A stretch of 64,000 nt of DNA from DOZZ01 sp963792655 (lineage in GTDB: Bacteria; Acidobacteriota; Terriglobia; Bryobacterales; Bryobacteraceae): positions 558,001 to 622,000 of the forward strand of contig CAWBWU010000001.1 of assembly GCA_963792655.1 (NCBI GenBank), given 5' to 3'. Each line of letters begins with the position of its first letter. The stretch's first letter is position 1. Position numbers and translations under genes: made by a program. The notes beneath the pieces were generated by a model. It saw only the letters and a list, made by a program, of their open reading frames with translations. It was not told the origin of the DNA and ran no database searches. Positions 17,690 through 26,272 of this stretch are shown piece by piece.

Positions 17690-18901
17690 CTACCAGTTGG
17701 TGATGGAGCCATCCGGCCGTTGGTAGATCGGCGTCAGCCGTGACCGCGTCGTGACCTCTGCCTTCAACTGCAATGGCTTGGTGTCGAGCGTAACGCCCAG
17801 ACCGGGCCTGCGATTCGGATACAGCTTGCCGTTCTTGAAGTCCATGCACTCGGGCAAGTGGGGCTCCTGCTTCGGACCTTTGCCGTTCATCTCCATCATC
17901 ACCGGCCCTGCGAACGTGCAGCACGCATGCACCAGCGCGGCTTCGGAGACGGGACCCGTGAAATGCGGGATCAGACCGGTGTAGTGCGTCTCACAAAGAC
18001 CCATGATCTTGCGGTACTCGGTGATGCCGCCAACATTCGGCAGCGTGACGCGGGTGTAGTCGATCAGGCGTTGTTCGATGAGATCGTTCGTGTCCCACTT
18101 GTCGCCGAACTGCTCGCCCACGGCAATCGGAACTTTCACTTGCCGTCGCAACTCGCGGTAGACATCGCGATTTTCTGAGCGCACCAGATCTTCGCAGAAG
18201 TACGGCTCCAGATTTTCGATCAACGTGCTCAGGCGTATGGCGTCCGGCATGTCGAGACGCGTGTGATAGTCGATCGACCAATCGCCGTCTTTCCCGACGC
18301 CTTCGCGCACCTGCTCGCATTGCGCAGCGGTCTTCCGGACGATCTGGTGCGAGTTGAATGGCTCGCCATCTGCCACCGATGTGCGATACGCGCGGAAGCC
18401 CGACTGTACACAGGCCTGCGCGGTTTCCTTCAAACTGCCTTGCGCAGGAAAGCCGGTCGAATAGCACTCCACGTGGTCGCGCGCTCTGCCGCCGAGCAGT
18501 TCGTAAACAGGTACGCCGAGCGCCTTGCCTTTGATGTCCCACAGTGCCAGGTCGATTGCACCGAGCGCATCGAGCTTCTCGCGGCCCGCAGGATAGAAGT
18601 ATCCGCGGTACATCATTTGCCACAAGCGCTCGATCTGCGATGCATCTTCGCCGATGATCATCGCGCCGCACTGTTCCACCGTCTCCGCCATGCCGCCTTC
18701 GCCAACGCCAGTGATCCCGGCATCAGTTTCGACCGTGACGATGTGATAGCTCTGGTTGAACAACCAGCGCGAACCAGGGTTGTGATAGAAGCGAATGCGC
18801 GTGATCTTCAACGGCGCGGTGGCCGGAACGGGCGCGGTTCGCGCGATCGCGGCCGCGGAGGCGCCTACGCCCGCAGCGCGCAGAAACGAACGTCGATTCA
18901 T
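17690..18901 (-). CDS. Tat-exported mandelate racemase/muconate lactonizing enzyme family protein
   Basis: A 403-residue enolase-superfamily member. The N-terminus has a twin-arginine signal (RRSFLRAAG, 1-25), unusual for this mostly cytoplasmic family but common in Acidobacteria. The barrel shows the expected metal ligands Asp (SIDYHTR), Glu (FCEDLVRS) and Glu (VGEQFG) and a His in IPHFTGPVS as a general acid/base, the pattern of the acid-sugar dehydratase (galactonate-dehydratase-like) branch. It would abstract a proton alpha to a carboxylate in a sugar acid; the exact substrate is unknown. Start overlaps the pheT stop by four bases. Confidence 0.88.
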   Translation of the reverse strand: MNRRSFLRAAGVGASAAAIARTAPVPATAPLKITRIRFYHNPGSRWLFNQSYHIVTVETDAGITGVGEGGMAETVEQCGAMIIGEDASQIERLWQMMYRGYFYPAGREKLDALGAIDLALWDIKGKALGVPVYELLGGRARDHVECYSTGFPAQGSLKETAQACVQSGFRAYRTSVADGEPFNSHQIVRKTAAQCEQVREGVGKDGDWSIDYHTRLDMPDAIRLSTLIENLEPYFCEDLVRSENRDVYRELRRQVKVPIAVGEQFGDKWDTNDLIEQRLIDYTRVTLPNVGGITEYRKIMGLCETHYTGLIPHFTGPVSEAALVHACCTFAGPVMMEMNGKGPKQEPHLPECMDFKNGKLYPNRRPGLGVTLDTKPLQLKAEVTTRSRLTPIYQRPDGSITNW

Positions 18902-21198
18902 ACCCTGAGATCGTATCCCAGGCTTCGCATTCCGTCGATGATGGTGTTGCGCACGGCGGTTACTTCTTCAGATTCGAGCGTGCGCTCGGGCGCAGTGAGC
19001 GTCAGGCGGTACGAGACGCTCTTCGTACCCTCAGGAAGAGGGCTGCCGGTGTACTCGCGAACATACTCGAGCTGTTCCAGCAGAGGACCGGCGAAGGAGC
19101 GCAGTTGCTGTTCCAGGTCTCCGGCCAGCGCGCGCTCGGGCGCCAGCACCGAAAGATCGAAGTGACTCGACGGATAACGGTTCACCGGGGAATACTTCGC
19201 CGTCGGCATCTTGAGCCGCTCGATTTCACCCAGATCGAGATCGATGATCGCGGCCCGGCCTTCGCCAAACGAGGGGTGGAGCTCGAAGATTCGCCCGACG
19301 GCTTCGCCGTTCCAGATCACGGTTGCGGCTCGCGCCGGATGTTCGTACGATCGCGCAGTTGCAGGTTTCACGGTTGCGCCGCGCATCACTGCATTCACCG
19401 CGCGCTTCATCGTCATCAGGAGTTCGCGGCCATCGCTATGACGCGCGTAGCTCGCGGCTACCAGATGCATGCGTTCATCCGGCAGGCCGCTCGGTTGTTT
19501 GTGAATCTCGCGGCCGATCTCGAAAAGCTGGAACGTGTCGGAGTGCTTCCGGTTCAGCGCGATGTTAGCGACGATGCCGGGCAGTAGTGACATGCGCATC
19601 AAGTCCTGGCCCGCGGCGATCGGATTCAACAAGCGAAGATGATCTTCCGGCCGCAGACCAAAGCGCGACACCTCCGCTTCGCTCAGGAACGAGTAGTTCG
19701 AAACTTCGATAAACCCGAGCGCACAGAAAAGTTGGCGCAGGTGGCGCAGATACACACGTTCGCGCGAATCGGGCGGCACTACGGCCGCGATGAGCGGCGG
19801 CACGGGCTGAATCGATTCGTAGCCAATCATGCGGCCGACTTCTTCCACCAGATCGTCCGGTGTAGCGATGTCCTTTGTTGCGCGCCAGGACGGGATCGTA
19901 ACGGAGAAGACGCCGGGCTCGGTTTCCGTCACACCGAATTGCAGGCTTTCAAGAATGCCGCGAACCTCGGAAGAGTGCAGCTCGCGTCCCAACTTCTTTG
20001 CGAGCCACTGCAGCCGCAGGGTAACGGCATCGGGTGTCACCAGCGGTTTGCCTTCATCTGCCACGCCGCCGACGATTCTCGCTTCAGGGCACACCTGCCG
20101 CATCAGATCGATCACGCGAGCCAGCGCACGAGTCGTGTTGACCGGGTCCTGCGCCTTCTCAAAACGCATGGAGGCATCGGTTCGAATCTTCAGCGCGGAC
20201 GATGTGCGGCGCACGCTGGAAGCTTGGAAGTTGGCGCTCTCAAAAACGATGCGCGTCGTCTTTTCGTTGATCGCGCTTGCATGACCACCAATCACACCAG
20301 CAAGCGCGATCGGGCCTGCGGCGTCTGCGATTACCAGGTTTGCAGGGTTCAACGCATACGTCTGGTCGTTCAGCGCGAGCAATTGTTCGCCATCGCGAGC
20401 CGGGCGCGCATAAATTGTGGAGCCATGCAGCAAATCCAGATCGAACGCGTGCATCGGCTGCGCGAGTTCGGCCATGACGAAGTTCGTGAGGTCGACGATG
20501 TTGCTGATCGGATTCAACCCGATTGACGTGAGCCGGTATTGCAACCACAGCGGCGACGGACCAACGTGCACGTTCTCGAACACGAGCGCGCTATACCGCG
20601 GGCAGAGTTCGGTGTCTTCAATCTCAACGCGAACTGGCGAAACGCCCTTCGGCAGTAACGACAAATCCACCGGGTCCCGCAGCGTGCCCGAGGCAATCGC
20701 CGCAACCTCGCGCGCCATCCCGTAGTGGCCCCACAGATCCGGGCGGTGCGTCAGGCTCTTGTTGTCGATCTCGATGATCTGGTCCGGCGCGCAACCGGGA
20801 ATGCGCGATCCAGGCTCGCCAGCGACTTCTACGATGCCGTCGTGGTCGCGATTGACACCAAGCTCTTGACCGCTGGCAAGCATGCCATCGCTGACAACGC
20901 CCTGCAATGTCTTCACGCCGATCGGCACATAGGCCGTCGTCATCCCGGCGCGACAGTTCGGGGCGCCGCACACGACGGTCTTTTTCTCGGCGCCAATATT
21001 CACCACGGCCTTCGTCAGGTGCGAAGTGATGGGCTCAGCCGCTTCCACCCGCGCAACGCTTGCGTCGGAGAGCAGCGCACCAACCGTTTCGATGCCCTCG
21101 CACTCCGCGGTCTTCATCGTGATCAGGCGCTCCAGATCTTTCGCTTCGATCTTCAGCCCGGTCACCAGCTCCGCGATCCACTGATACGAGAATTTCAT
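18898..21198 (-). CDS. pheT: Phenylalanyl-tRNA synthetase beta subunit
   Basis: A 766-residue subunit of the alpha2-beta2 phenylalanyl-tRNA synthetase, starting at 21198 (MKFSYQWIAELV), where ATGA overlaps the pheS stop. Domains in order: tRNA-binding EMAP-like (about 45-150; VVCGAPNCRAG, GMLASGQELG), B3/B4 editing domain (about 210-380), B5 domain, catalytic-like core domain (about 480-670) and the C-terminal ferredoxin-fold anticodon-binding domain ending SLGYDLRV. The subunit contributes editing of mischarged Tyr-tRNA and tRNA recognition. No frame defects. Confidence 0.96.
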   Translation of the reverse strand: MKFSYQWIAELVTGLKIEAKDLERLITMKTAECEGIETVGALLSDASVARVEAAEPITSHLTKAVVNIGAEKKTVVCGAPNCRAGMTTAYVPIGVKTLQGVVSDGMLASGQELGVNRDHDGIVEVAGEPGSRIPGCAPDQIIEIDNKSLTHRPDLWGHYGMAREVAAIASGTLRDPVDLSLLPKGVSPVRVEIEDTELCPRYSALVFENVHVGPSPLWLQYRLTSIGLNPISNIVDLTNFVMAELAQPMHAFDLDLLHGSTIYARPARDGEQLLALNDQTYALNPANLVIADAAGPIALAGVIGGHASAINEKTTRIVFESANFQASSVRRTSSALKIRTDASMRFEKAQDPVNTTRALARVIDLMRQVCPEARIVGGVADEGKPLVTPDAVTLRLQWLAKKLGRELHSSEVRGILESLQFGVTETEPGVFSVTIPSWRATKDIATPDDLVEEVGRMIGYESIQPVPPLIAAVVPPDSRERVYLRHLRQLFCALGFIEVSNYSFLSEAEVSRFGLRPEDHLRLLNPIAAGQDLMRMSLLPGIVANIALNRKHSDTFQLFEIGREIHKQPSGLPDERMHLVAASYARHSDGRELLMTMKRAVNAVMRGATVKPATARSYEHPARAATVIWNGEAVGRIFELHPSFGEGRAAIIDLDLGEIERLKMPTAKYSPVNRYPSSHFDLSVLAPERALAGDLEQQLRSFAGPLLEQLEYVREYTGSPLPEGTKSVSYRLTLTAPERTLESEEVTAVRNTIIDGMRSLGYDLRV

Positions 21199-22217
21199 CG
21201 GAACTGCCCCAGGAAGCGCAGGTCGCCACTTTGCAGCCAGCGAATATCGTCGATGGCATAGCGCATCATTACCAGGCGCGTCAGCCCCAGTCCGAATGCG
21301 AAGCCGCCCCACTCATCGGGGTCGATGCCGCTCATCTTCAGTACGCGCGGATTGATCAACCCGCACGGCAGCAGCTCTACCCAGCCACTCTGCTTGCAGA
21401 CCGCGCAACCTTCGCCGCCGCAGATCAGGCAGCGGATGTCGAGCTCAAAGCCGGGCTCGACGAAGGGGAAGAAGCCGGGACGCAGCCGCACGGTGACCTG
21501 GCGTTTGAACACCGCCGTCAGCAGCGTGGTCATGAAGTAGATCAAGTTGCCGACCGACACATCGCGGTCGATCATCATGCCTTCCAGCTGATGAAAGGTG
21601 TGTTCGTGCGAAGCATCGACGCTTTCGTTACGGAACACGCGGCCTGGCGCGATCATGCGCAACGGTGGACCTAACCGTTCCATGCCGCGCACTTGCACGG
21701 GCGACGTGTGAGTGCGCAACAGCAGCCCGCCTTCGAGCCAGAACGTGTCCTGCATATCCCGCGCGGGATGGTCCTGCGGAATGTTGAGAGCGTCGAAGTT
21801 GTGATATTCGTCCTCGACTTCGGGGCCGTCCAGAATCGTGAACCCGAGCGAGCGGAAGAGGTCTTCAATCTCCTGCTGAATCTGTGTCACGGGATGCAGC
21901 GCGCCGGTGCCGGGGCCGCCGGCAGGCACCGTCATGTCGAACCATTCACTGTCGAGCCTGCGCGCGAGCGCTTCGTTTTCGAATTCAGTCCGGCGCGTTT
22001 CGAGCGCCGCCTCAACTCCCGATTTCACTGAGTTCAGCAGTTTGCCGATCGCGCCGCGCTCACTGGGCGAAAGCTTGCCCATGTCTTTGCTGAGTAGCGT
22101 GAGCTGGCCTTTGCGCCCGAGCACGTCCACGCGCACGGCTTCCAGCTCGTCGGCCGAAAGCGCCGCTTGGATGCGAGCGAGTGCGCCCGCTTGTAATTCA
22201 CTCAGGGCCTGTTGCAT
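21195..22217 (-). CDS. pheS: Phenylalanyl-tRNA synthetase alpha subunit
   Basis: A 340-residue class II synthetase subunit. An N-terminal coiled-coil tRNA-binding arm (1-90, containing DVLGRKGQLT) leads into the catalytic domain with motif 2 (GRVFRNESVDASHEHTFHQLEG) and motif 3 (FGLGLTRLVMMRYAIDDIR). The PFVEPGFELDI block is typical of pheS. A CXXC...CXXC zinc-like pair (CLICGGEGCAVC) sits before motif 3, as seen in many bacterial PheS. Coupled to pheT by a four-base overlap; preceded by a small conserved gene on the same strand. Confidence 0.97.
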   Translation of the reverse strand: MQQALSELQAGALARIQAALSADELEAVRVDVLGRKGQLTLLSKDMGKLSPSERGAIGKLLNSVKSGVEAALETRRTEFENEALARRLDSEWFDMTVPAGGPGTGALHPVTQIQQEIEDLFRSLGFTILDGPEVEDEYHNFDALNIPQDHPARDMQDTFWLEGGLLLRTHTSPVQVRGMERLGPPLRMIAPGRVFRNESVDASHEHTFHQLEGMMIDRDVSVGNLIYFMTTLLTAVFKRQVTVRLRPGFFPFVEPGFELDIRCLICGGEGCAVCKQSGWVELLPCGLINPRVLKMSGIDPDEWGGFAFGLGLTRLVMMRYAIDDIRWLQSGDLRFLGQFR

Positions 22218-22226
22218 GCAGAAGCG

Positions 22227-22688
22227 CTAAGCCGCGGGTGCGAATAGTTCCTGCGGCTTGGTTAGTTCGATGGCGAGGTGGTTGATATAGAACGTCAATA
22301 ACGCTTTGGAGTACTGGCCCTGAAAGCGTTCGAAGACGCGCTCCTGCCAGCCTTCGTTCAGGTAGGGCGCGGCGTCCAGGTCTTTATTGAAGAAACCTTC
22401 TTCATGCGGGATGCCCAGGAAATTCAGGACCGCAACAATCAAATCCAGATGCGAAACAAGAATTGCTTGTGAGAGATCGGTAGCCAGTTCCACATCGTGC
22501 TCACCCAGACGAGCCATCAGACGCGGTGCTGCTTTGCGCAAACTTTCCGTGTTGAGCTTCTGCAGATGCAGGCGCGTTTTCAGACGTTCGTAGAGCTGAT
22601 ACGTCTTCAGCTTGCCCAGCGAAATGCTGCGAAGAAGTTGTTGAAACCCGTCTTCCCCAGACTTCAGGAAGGCATCGGAAAGCTGCAT
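22227..22688 (-). CDS. Conserved helical protein upstream of pheS, function unknown
   Basis: A 153-residue, mostly alpha-helical, cytoplasmic protein with no signal peptide or membrane helix. Notable patches are LGKLKTYQLYERLKTRLHL near the N-terminus, LIVAVLNFLGIPHEEGFFNKD in the middle and FINHLAIELTKPQE-like sequence (here YINHLAIELTKPQE) near the end. No known motif is recognised. It ends nine bases before pheS and is likely cotranscribed with pheST. Confidence 0.75.
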   Translation of the reverse strand: MQLSDAFLKSGEDGFQQLLRSISLGKLKTYQLYERLKTRLHLQKLNTESLRKAAPRLMARLGEHDVELATDLSQAILVSHLDLIVAVLNFLGIPHEEGFFNKDLDAAPYLNEGWQERVFERFQGQYSKALLTFYINHLAIELTKPQELFAPAA

Positions 22689-22737
22689 GTCCGTCAGCGT
22701 AGCACAGCGATTGCGCTACAATCGGAGGTTTTGGGCG

Positions 22738-24027
22738 ATGAGCAACATCATCATATTAGGCGCGCAGTGGGGAGACGAGGGCAAAGGGAAGATCGTCGAT
22801 CTGCTGGCCGATCGATTCGATCTCGTGGCCCGTTACCAGGGTGGCAATAACGCCGGCCACACCATTCTGATTGGCGAGCGCAAGTTCGTCCTGAAGCTGA
22901 TCCCGAGCGGAATCCTGCATCCCGGCAAGGTTGCGGTCATCGGCAACGGTCTGGTGATCGATCCGGCTGCATTGTTCACCGAAATCGAATCGCTGGATGC
23001 GGCGGGAGTCGACGTGAAGTCGCAGTTGCGCATCAGCAACCGCGCGCATGTGTTGCTGCCGTTCCACCGGCTGATGGAAAAGCGCATCAACATCGGCACC
23101 ACGCTGCGGGGCATTGGCCCTTGCTATGAAGACAAAGCGGGGCGGCGCGGCATTCGCATCGCTGAGTTGTTGGAACGCGCTACTTTTCAGGAAATGTTCG
23201 ACGCGCTCGCGGCGGAGAAGGACACCATCGCGAAGGCGTTCGGTATCGCGGAAGATTACGATCTGCGCGCCATGCGCGAGGAGTACGACGCCTATGCCGA
23301 GCGGCTGCGTCCGTTGGTGTGCGACACCGCGGCGCTGTTGAATCGCGCGATTCGCAACGGGAAGCGCGTGCTGTTTGAAGGCGCGCAGGGCACCATGCTC
23401 GATATCGACCATGGCACATACCCGTTTGTGACGTCGTCAAGCGCGTCCGCTGGAGGAGCATGCACCGGCACTGGCGTACCGCCCACCAAGATTGATCACG
23501 TGTTCGGCGTCTCGAAGGCGTACATCACGCGCGTGGGACACGGGCCGTTTCCTACTGAGGCGCTGGACGAGTTCGGCGACATGATCCGCACGCGCGGCAA
23601 CGAATTCGGGTCTGTCACTGGCCGGCCGCGGCGCTGTGGGTGGTTCGATGTGCCGCTGATGAACTACACCACCTCAATTAACGGGTTTGATTCGTTGTTC
23701 ATGACGAAGCTCGATGTCCTCGACGGGCTGAAGCAGATTCCGGTATGCATCCGTTATCAGATCCGGGGCAAGACCATAACCGAGATGCCTGCTACTGTTG
23801 CGGAGTTAGCTGCAGTCGAGCCGGTTTATGAGTATTTGCCTGGTTGGACGGAGAAGACCGAAGGCATCTCGTCATTCGACGCGCTTCCGCTAGCCGCGCA
23901 AGACTACCTGGCCTATTTGCAGGTGGCCACCGGAGTTGAGATCGGCTGTATTTCAACGGGGCCCGAGCGTACACAAACGATCATTCAGCCGGGCTCACAT
24001 ATCGCGAAAGTAGTTGCCTTTACATAA
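22738..24027 (+). CDS. purA: Adenylosuccinate synthetase
   Basis: A 429-residue enzyme that joins IMP and aspartate using GTP, the first committed step to AMP. The start at 22738 (MSNIIILGAQWGDEGKGK) is supported by GGAGG at 22724-22728, and an in-frame upstream ATG at 22687 is rejected. Family hallmarks: the P-loop-like QWGDEGKGK at 9-17, NNAGHTI, RGIGPCYEDK, FEGAQGTMLDIDHGTYPFVTSS and TSINGFDSLFMTKLDVLD. Standalone gene divergent from the pheST group. Confidence 0.97.
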   Translation: MSNIIILGAQWGDEGKGKIVDLLADRFDLVARYQGGNNAGHTILIGERKFVLKLIPSGILHPGKVAVIGNGLVIDPAALFTEIESLDAAGVDVKSQLRISNRAHVLLPFHRLMEKRINIGTTLRGIGPCYEDKAGRRGIRIAELLERATFQEMFDALAAEKDTIAKAFGIAEDYDLRAMREEYDAYAERLRPLVCDTAALLNRAIRNGKRVLFEGAQGTMLDIDHGTYPFVTSSSASAGGACTGTGVPPTKIDHVFGVSKAYITRVGHGPFPTEALDEFGDMIRTRGNEFGSVTGRPRRCGWFDVPLMNYTTSINGFDSLFMTKLDVLDGLKQIPVCIRYQIRGKTITEMPATVAELAAVEPVYEYLPGWTEKTEGISSFDALPLAAQDYLAYLQVATGVEIGCISTGPERTQTIIQPGSHIAKVVAFT

Positions 24028-24039
24028 ATTGGCAATTCG

Positions 24040-24058
24040 CGTGCACTTATTGTGCACG
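24040..24058. other. Inverted repeat CGTGCAC-N5-GTGCACG
   Basis: A perfect seven-base-pair hairpin with a TTATT loop begins 13 bases after the purA stop and covers the GTG start codon(s) of the next gene (24052/24058). There is no T-tract, so it is not a typical terminator. It could hide the start codon or be a dimeric-repressor site. Confidence 0.35.
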
Positions 24059-24870
24059 TGAGACGGCTACTCATTACATTCGTTGCAAGCGCGGCACTGG
24101 CTTCAGCCGCCGGTCCGGATGCCCGGGCGATCGTAGCGCAATCGGTGGCGAATTACGAGAAGGACTACCACTCAGCGCTTCGCTATAACTACGTTCAACG
24201 CGACATCGACGCGACCGATGGCTCCAAGAAAGTCACGCTCTCGCAAGTGATCGTAGTGCAAGGTCTTCCTTTCGAAAAAGTGATCTCGAAGAACGGTCAG
24301 CCGCTCTCAGCCGAAGAGCAGCGCAAAGAAGACGAAAAGTATCAGAAGATCATGGCCGAACGCGCAACTCCGGAAGCGCGGGCGAAGAAGATTGCCGAAT
24401 ACGAGCACGCGCGTGAGTTTATCCGTGAAGTGCCGAACGCATTTCAATTTACGATTCTCGGCGAAGAAATGGTCAACGGCCGCGCCAATTACGTGATCAA
24501 CTGCGAGCCGAATCCGGACTACCGCCCTGTCGATTCGAAGTCCAAGATGTTTGCGCACGTGACTGCGAAGATGTGGATCGACAAGCAGGATCTACGCTGG
24601 ACGCGCGCGGATGCCAAGGTGATTGCGCCGATTTCTATCGGTTGGGTGATGGCGAAGATCGGTGAAGGTGCGAAGATTTCGATTCGTCAGGAGCGCGTTG
24701 CTTCTGACGTATGGCTGCCTTCTGAAATTTCCGTCAACGGCAACGCCAAGATCCTGATGGTCAAGAACCATCCGATCGGCGAACAAATTTTGTTTAGCGA
24801 CTATCGGCCGTTTGCGAGTGGCGAAGCTCAGCAGACTGCCGCGAAGCTGAGCACCACGGTCTCCCACTAG
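24052..24870 (+). CDS. Secreted protein of unknown function, GTG start
   Basis: About 272 residues with a signal peptide (RRLLITFVASAALASAAG). The start is GTG 24052 or GTG 24058; both lie within a small inverted repeat. The mature part has a charged helical stretch (EEQRKEDEKYQKIMAERATPEARAKKIAEYEHARE) followed by a beta-rich region (FTILGEEMVNGRANYVINCEPNPDYRP, KMWIDKQDLRWTRADAKVI) recalling the LolA/outer-membrane lipoprotein-sorting fold found in many Acidobacterial exported proteins. No catalytic residues recognised. Ends against the convergent queE gene. Confidence 0.75.
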   Translation: MHVRRLLITFVASAALASAAGPDARAIVAQSVANYEKDYHSALRYNYVQRDIDATDGSKKVTLSQVIVVQGLPFEKVISKNGQPLSAEEQRKEDEKYQKIMAERATPEARAKKIAEYEHAREFIREVPNAFQFTILGEEMVNGRANYVINCEPNPDYRPVDSKSKMFAHVTAKMWIDKQDLRWTRADAKVIAPISIGWVMAKIGEGAKISIRQERVASDVWLPSEISVNGNAKILMVKNHPIGEQILFSDYRPFASGEAQQTAAKLSTTVSH

Positions 24871-25544
24871 ATACCGCGGCGATTGCCGTAGAGATCCACG
24901 TGAAGACGCGGGCTGAAGCGGTATCCATGCTGTTTACAGATTTCAGCTAGCCATACGCTGCGTTCCTGCAGTGCTTCGCGCGTAACTCCTTCGGGCATCA
25001 GCACAACGTTTTGCGCGGGCGCGCCAACGGTCTTGACCATCATTTGCAACTCCAGTACATCCGCAGGTTCGCGCACGACAAATTTCAGTTGATAGGCGCA
25101 AACGGTCATGAGCTTTTTCAACACCTCGGGTTGCCAGCGTAGCCGTTCATGCTGCGCTGCAAACGTTCCTTCCGGCGTCGAGTTGGCGAGCTTGGGGCTG
25201 ATGCTCATCAGGTCGCACTGCACTCTGTCGCGAAACCGTACCCGCCGTCTCGATAGTGATGTGCAGAGCCTGCGCTGCGAAGCCGGCGGTGAGCTCGCAC
25301 GCATGCCGGGAGCAATCATCGGCTCGCCGCCGGTAAGTACCGCATGCAGCGCCAGGGTACTGCCGCACCTGCTAGAATGATCTCGGCGACGGTCATCTCC
25401 ACGCCTTCCGGCTTCCAGGACGTATACGGCGTGTCGCACCATGCGCAGCGCAGGTTGCAGCCGCTGGTGCGAATGAAAATCTGAAGGTACTCCGACGAGT
25501 GAGCCTTCGCCTTGCACCGAGTAGAAGATTTCAGCGATCTTCAT
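24867..25544 (-). CDS. queE: 7-carboxy-7-deazaguanine synthase (QueE), multiple frameshifts
   Basis: Radical SAM enzyme of queuosine/preQ0 synthesis that converts 6-carboxytetrahydropterin to 7-carboxy-7-deazaguanine. The N-terminus MKIAEIFYSVQGEG is in frame from ATG 25544. The cluster-binding CNLRCAWC (CX3CX2C) is in another frame near 25440-25470, LTGGEPMIAPGM is back in the first frame near 25320-25345, and the C-terminal part (KLMTVCAYQLKFVV...LHVDLYGNRRGI) is in the first frame again. At least four single-base changes are needed. All motifs are intact in their own frame, so either very recent decay or assembly error applies. Confidence 0.75.
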   Translation of the reverse strand: MKIAEIFYSVQGEGSLVGVPSDFHSHQRLQPALRMVRHAVYVLEAGRRGDDRRRDHSSRCGSTLALHAVLTGGEPMIAPGMRASSPPASQRRLCTSLSRRRVRFRDRVQCDLMSISPKLANSTPEGTFAAQHERLRWQPEVLKKLMTVCAYQLKFVVREPADVLELQMMVKTVGAPAQNVVLMPEGVTREALQERSVWLAEICKQHGYRFSPRLHVDLYGNRRGI

Positions 25545-26228
25545 GCGATAACAAACAGTCGGATCAACAACGCCGGCTTCCGCGAAACCTTTACGCCGCA
25601 ACAGACAGGAGTCGCACAGGCCGCAAGGACGGCCCATCGCGTCGGGGTCGTAACAACTGTGGGTGAGCGAGAAGTTCACCCCGAGTTCGCGCGCCACGGC
25701 GCACAATGTCGGCTTTCGACAGCTGGATCAGTGGCGTGTGAATGTGCATTCGGTGCGGCCTTCTACGCCGCGCTTGCGTGGCCAGGTTGGCCATGTTTCT
25801 CGAATGCCTCGATGTACTCGGGGCGGCAATCGGGGTAGCCCGAATAGTCGAGCGCATTGACGCCGATAAAGATATCGCTCGATTCGAGCACTTCCGCCCA
25901 CGCCAGCGCGAGCGACAGAAAGACGGTGTTGCGCGCCGGAACATAAGTGATCGGAATGCCGGTTGCGATCTGCTGTTCGTCGCGCGCCTTGGGAACATCG
26001 ATGTCGGCGGTCAAGCGCCGAGGCGCCGAAACCCCGCAGATCGACCGCGATCACGCGATGTTCCGCGGCGCCCAGGCTCTCGGCTACGCGCGCGGCCGCC
26101 TGCAGTTCGACGCGATGCCGCTGCCCGTAATCGAACGAGAGTGCGTAGACATCAAAGCCCTGCCGTATGGCTTCGGCCATTGCCGTTGCGGAGTCCAGCC
26201 CGCCACTCAACAAACACACAGCATTCAC
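25545..26228 (-). CDS. queC: 7-cyano-7-deazaguanine synthase (QueC), multiple frameshifts
   Basis: ATP-dependent enzyme making preQ0 from carboxydeazaguanine and ammonia. From ATG 26228 the PP-loop (LLSGGLDSATA) and FDYGQRH are in frame. TGIPITYVPARNTVFLSLALAWAE and NALDYSGYPDCRPEYIEAFE follow in a second frame, HTPLIQLSKADIVRR in a third, and the zinc site CGLCDSCLLRRKGF in a further shift. No stop codon separates its C-terminus from queE; the last codons read straight into the queE ATG, which may be another missed base. Substrate product is passed to the queE/queC pathway for tRNA or DNA modification. Confidence 0.75.
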
Positions 26229-26272
26229 TTGTTCATTGTCCCAGCAATCACCGCCTGCGCTACACTCGCCAA

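Noticed and set aside
18263..19165. Long plus-strand open frame opposite the enolase-superfamily gene and pheT
   Set aside because: It is the antisense shadow of two well-conserved genes and shows no domain of its own. Other long antisense frames, such as 41754-42611, 42541-43617 and 57242-58126, were left out for the same reason.
25538..25550. Natural QueC-QueE fusion protein
   Set aside because: The read-through sits in a region with many other frame changes, and the queE start codon and normal N-terminus are intact, so a missed base at the queC stop is more likely.
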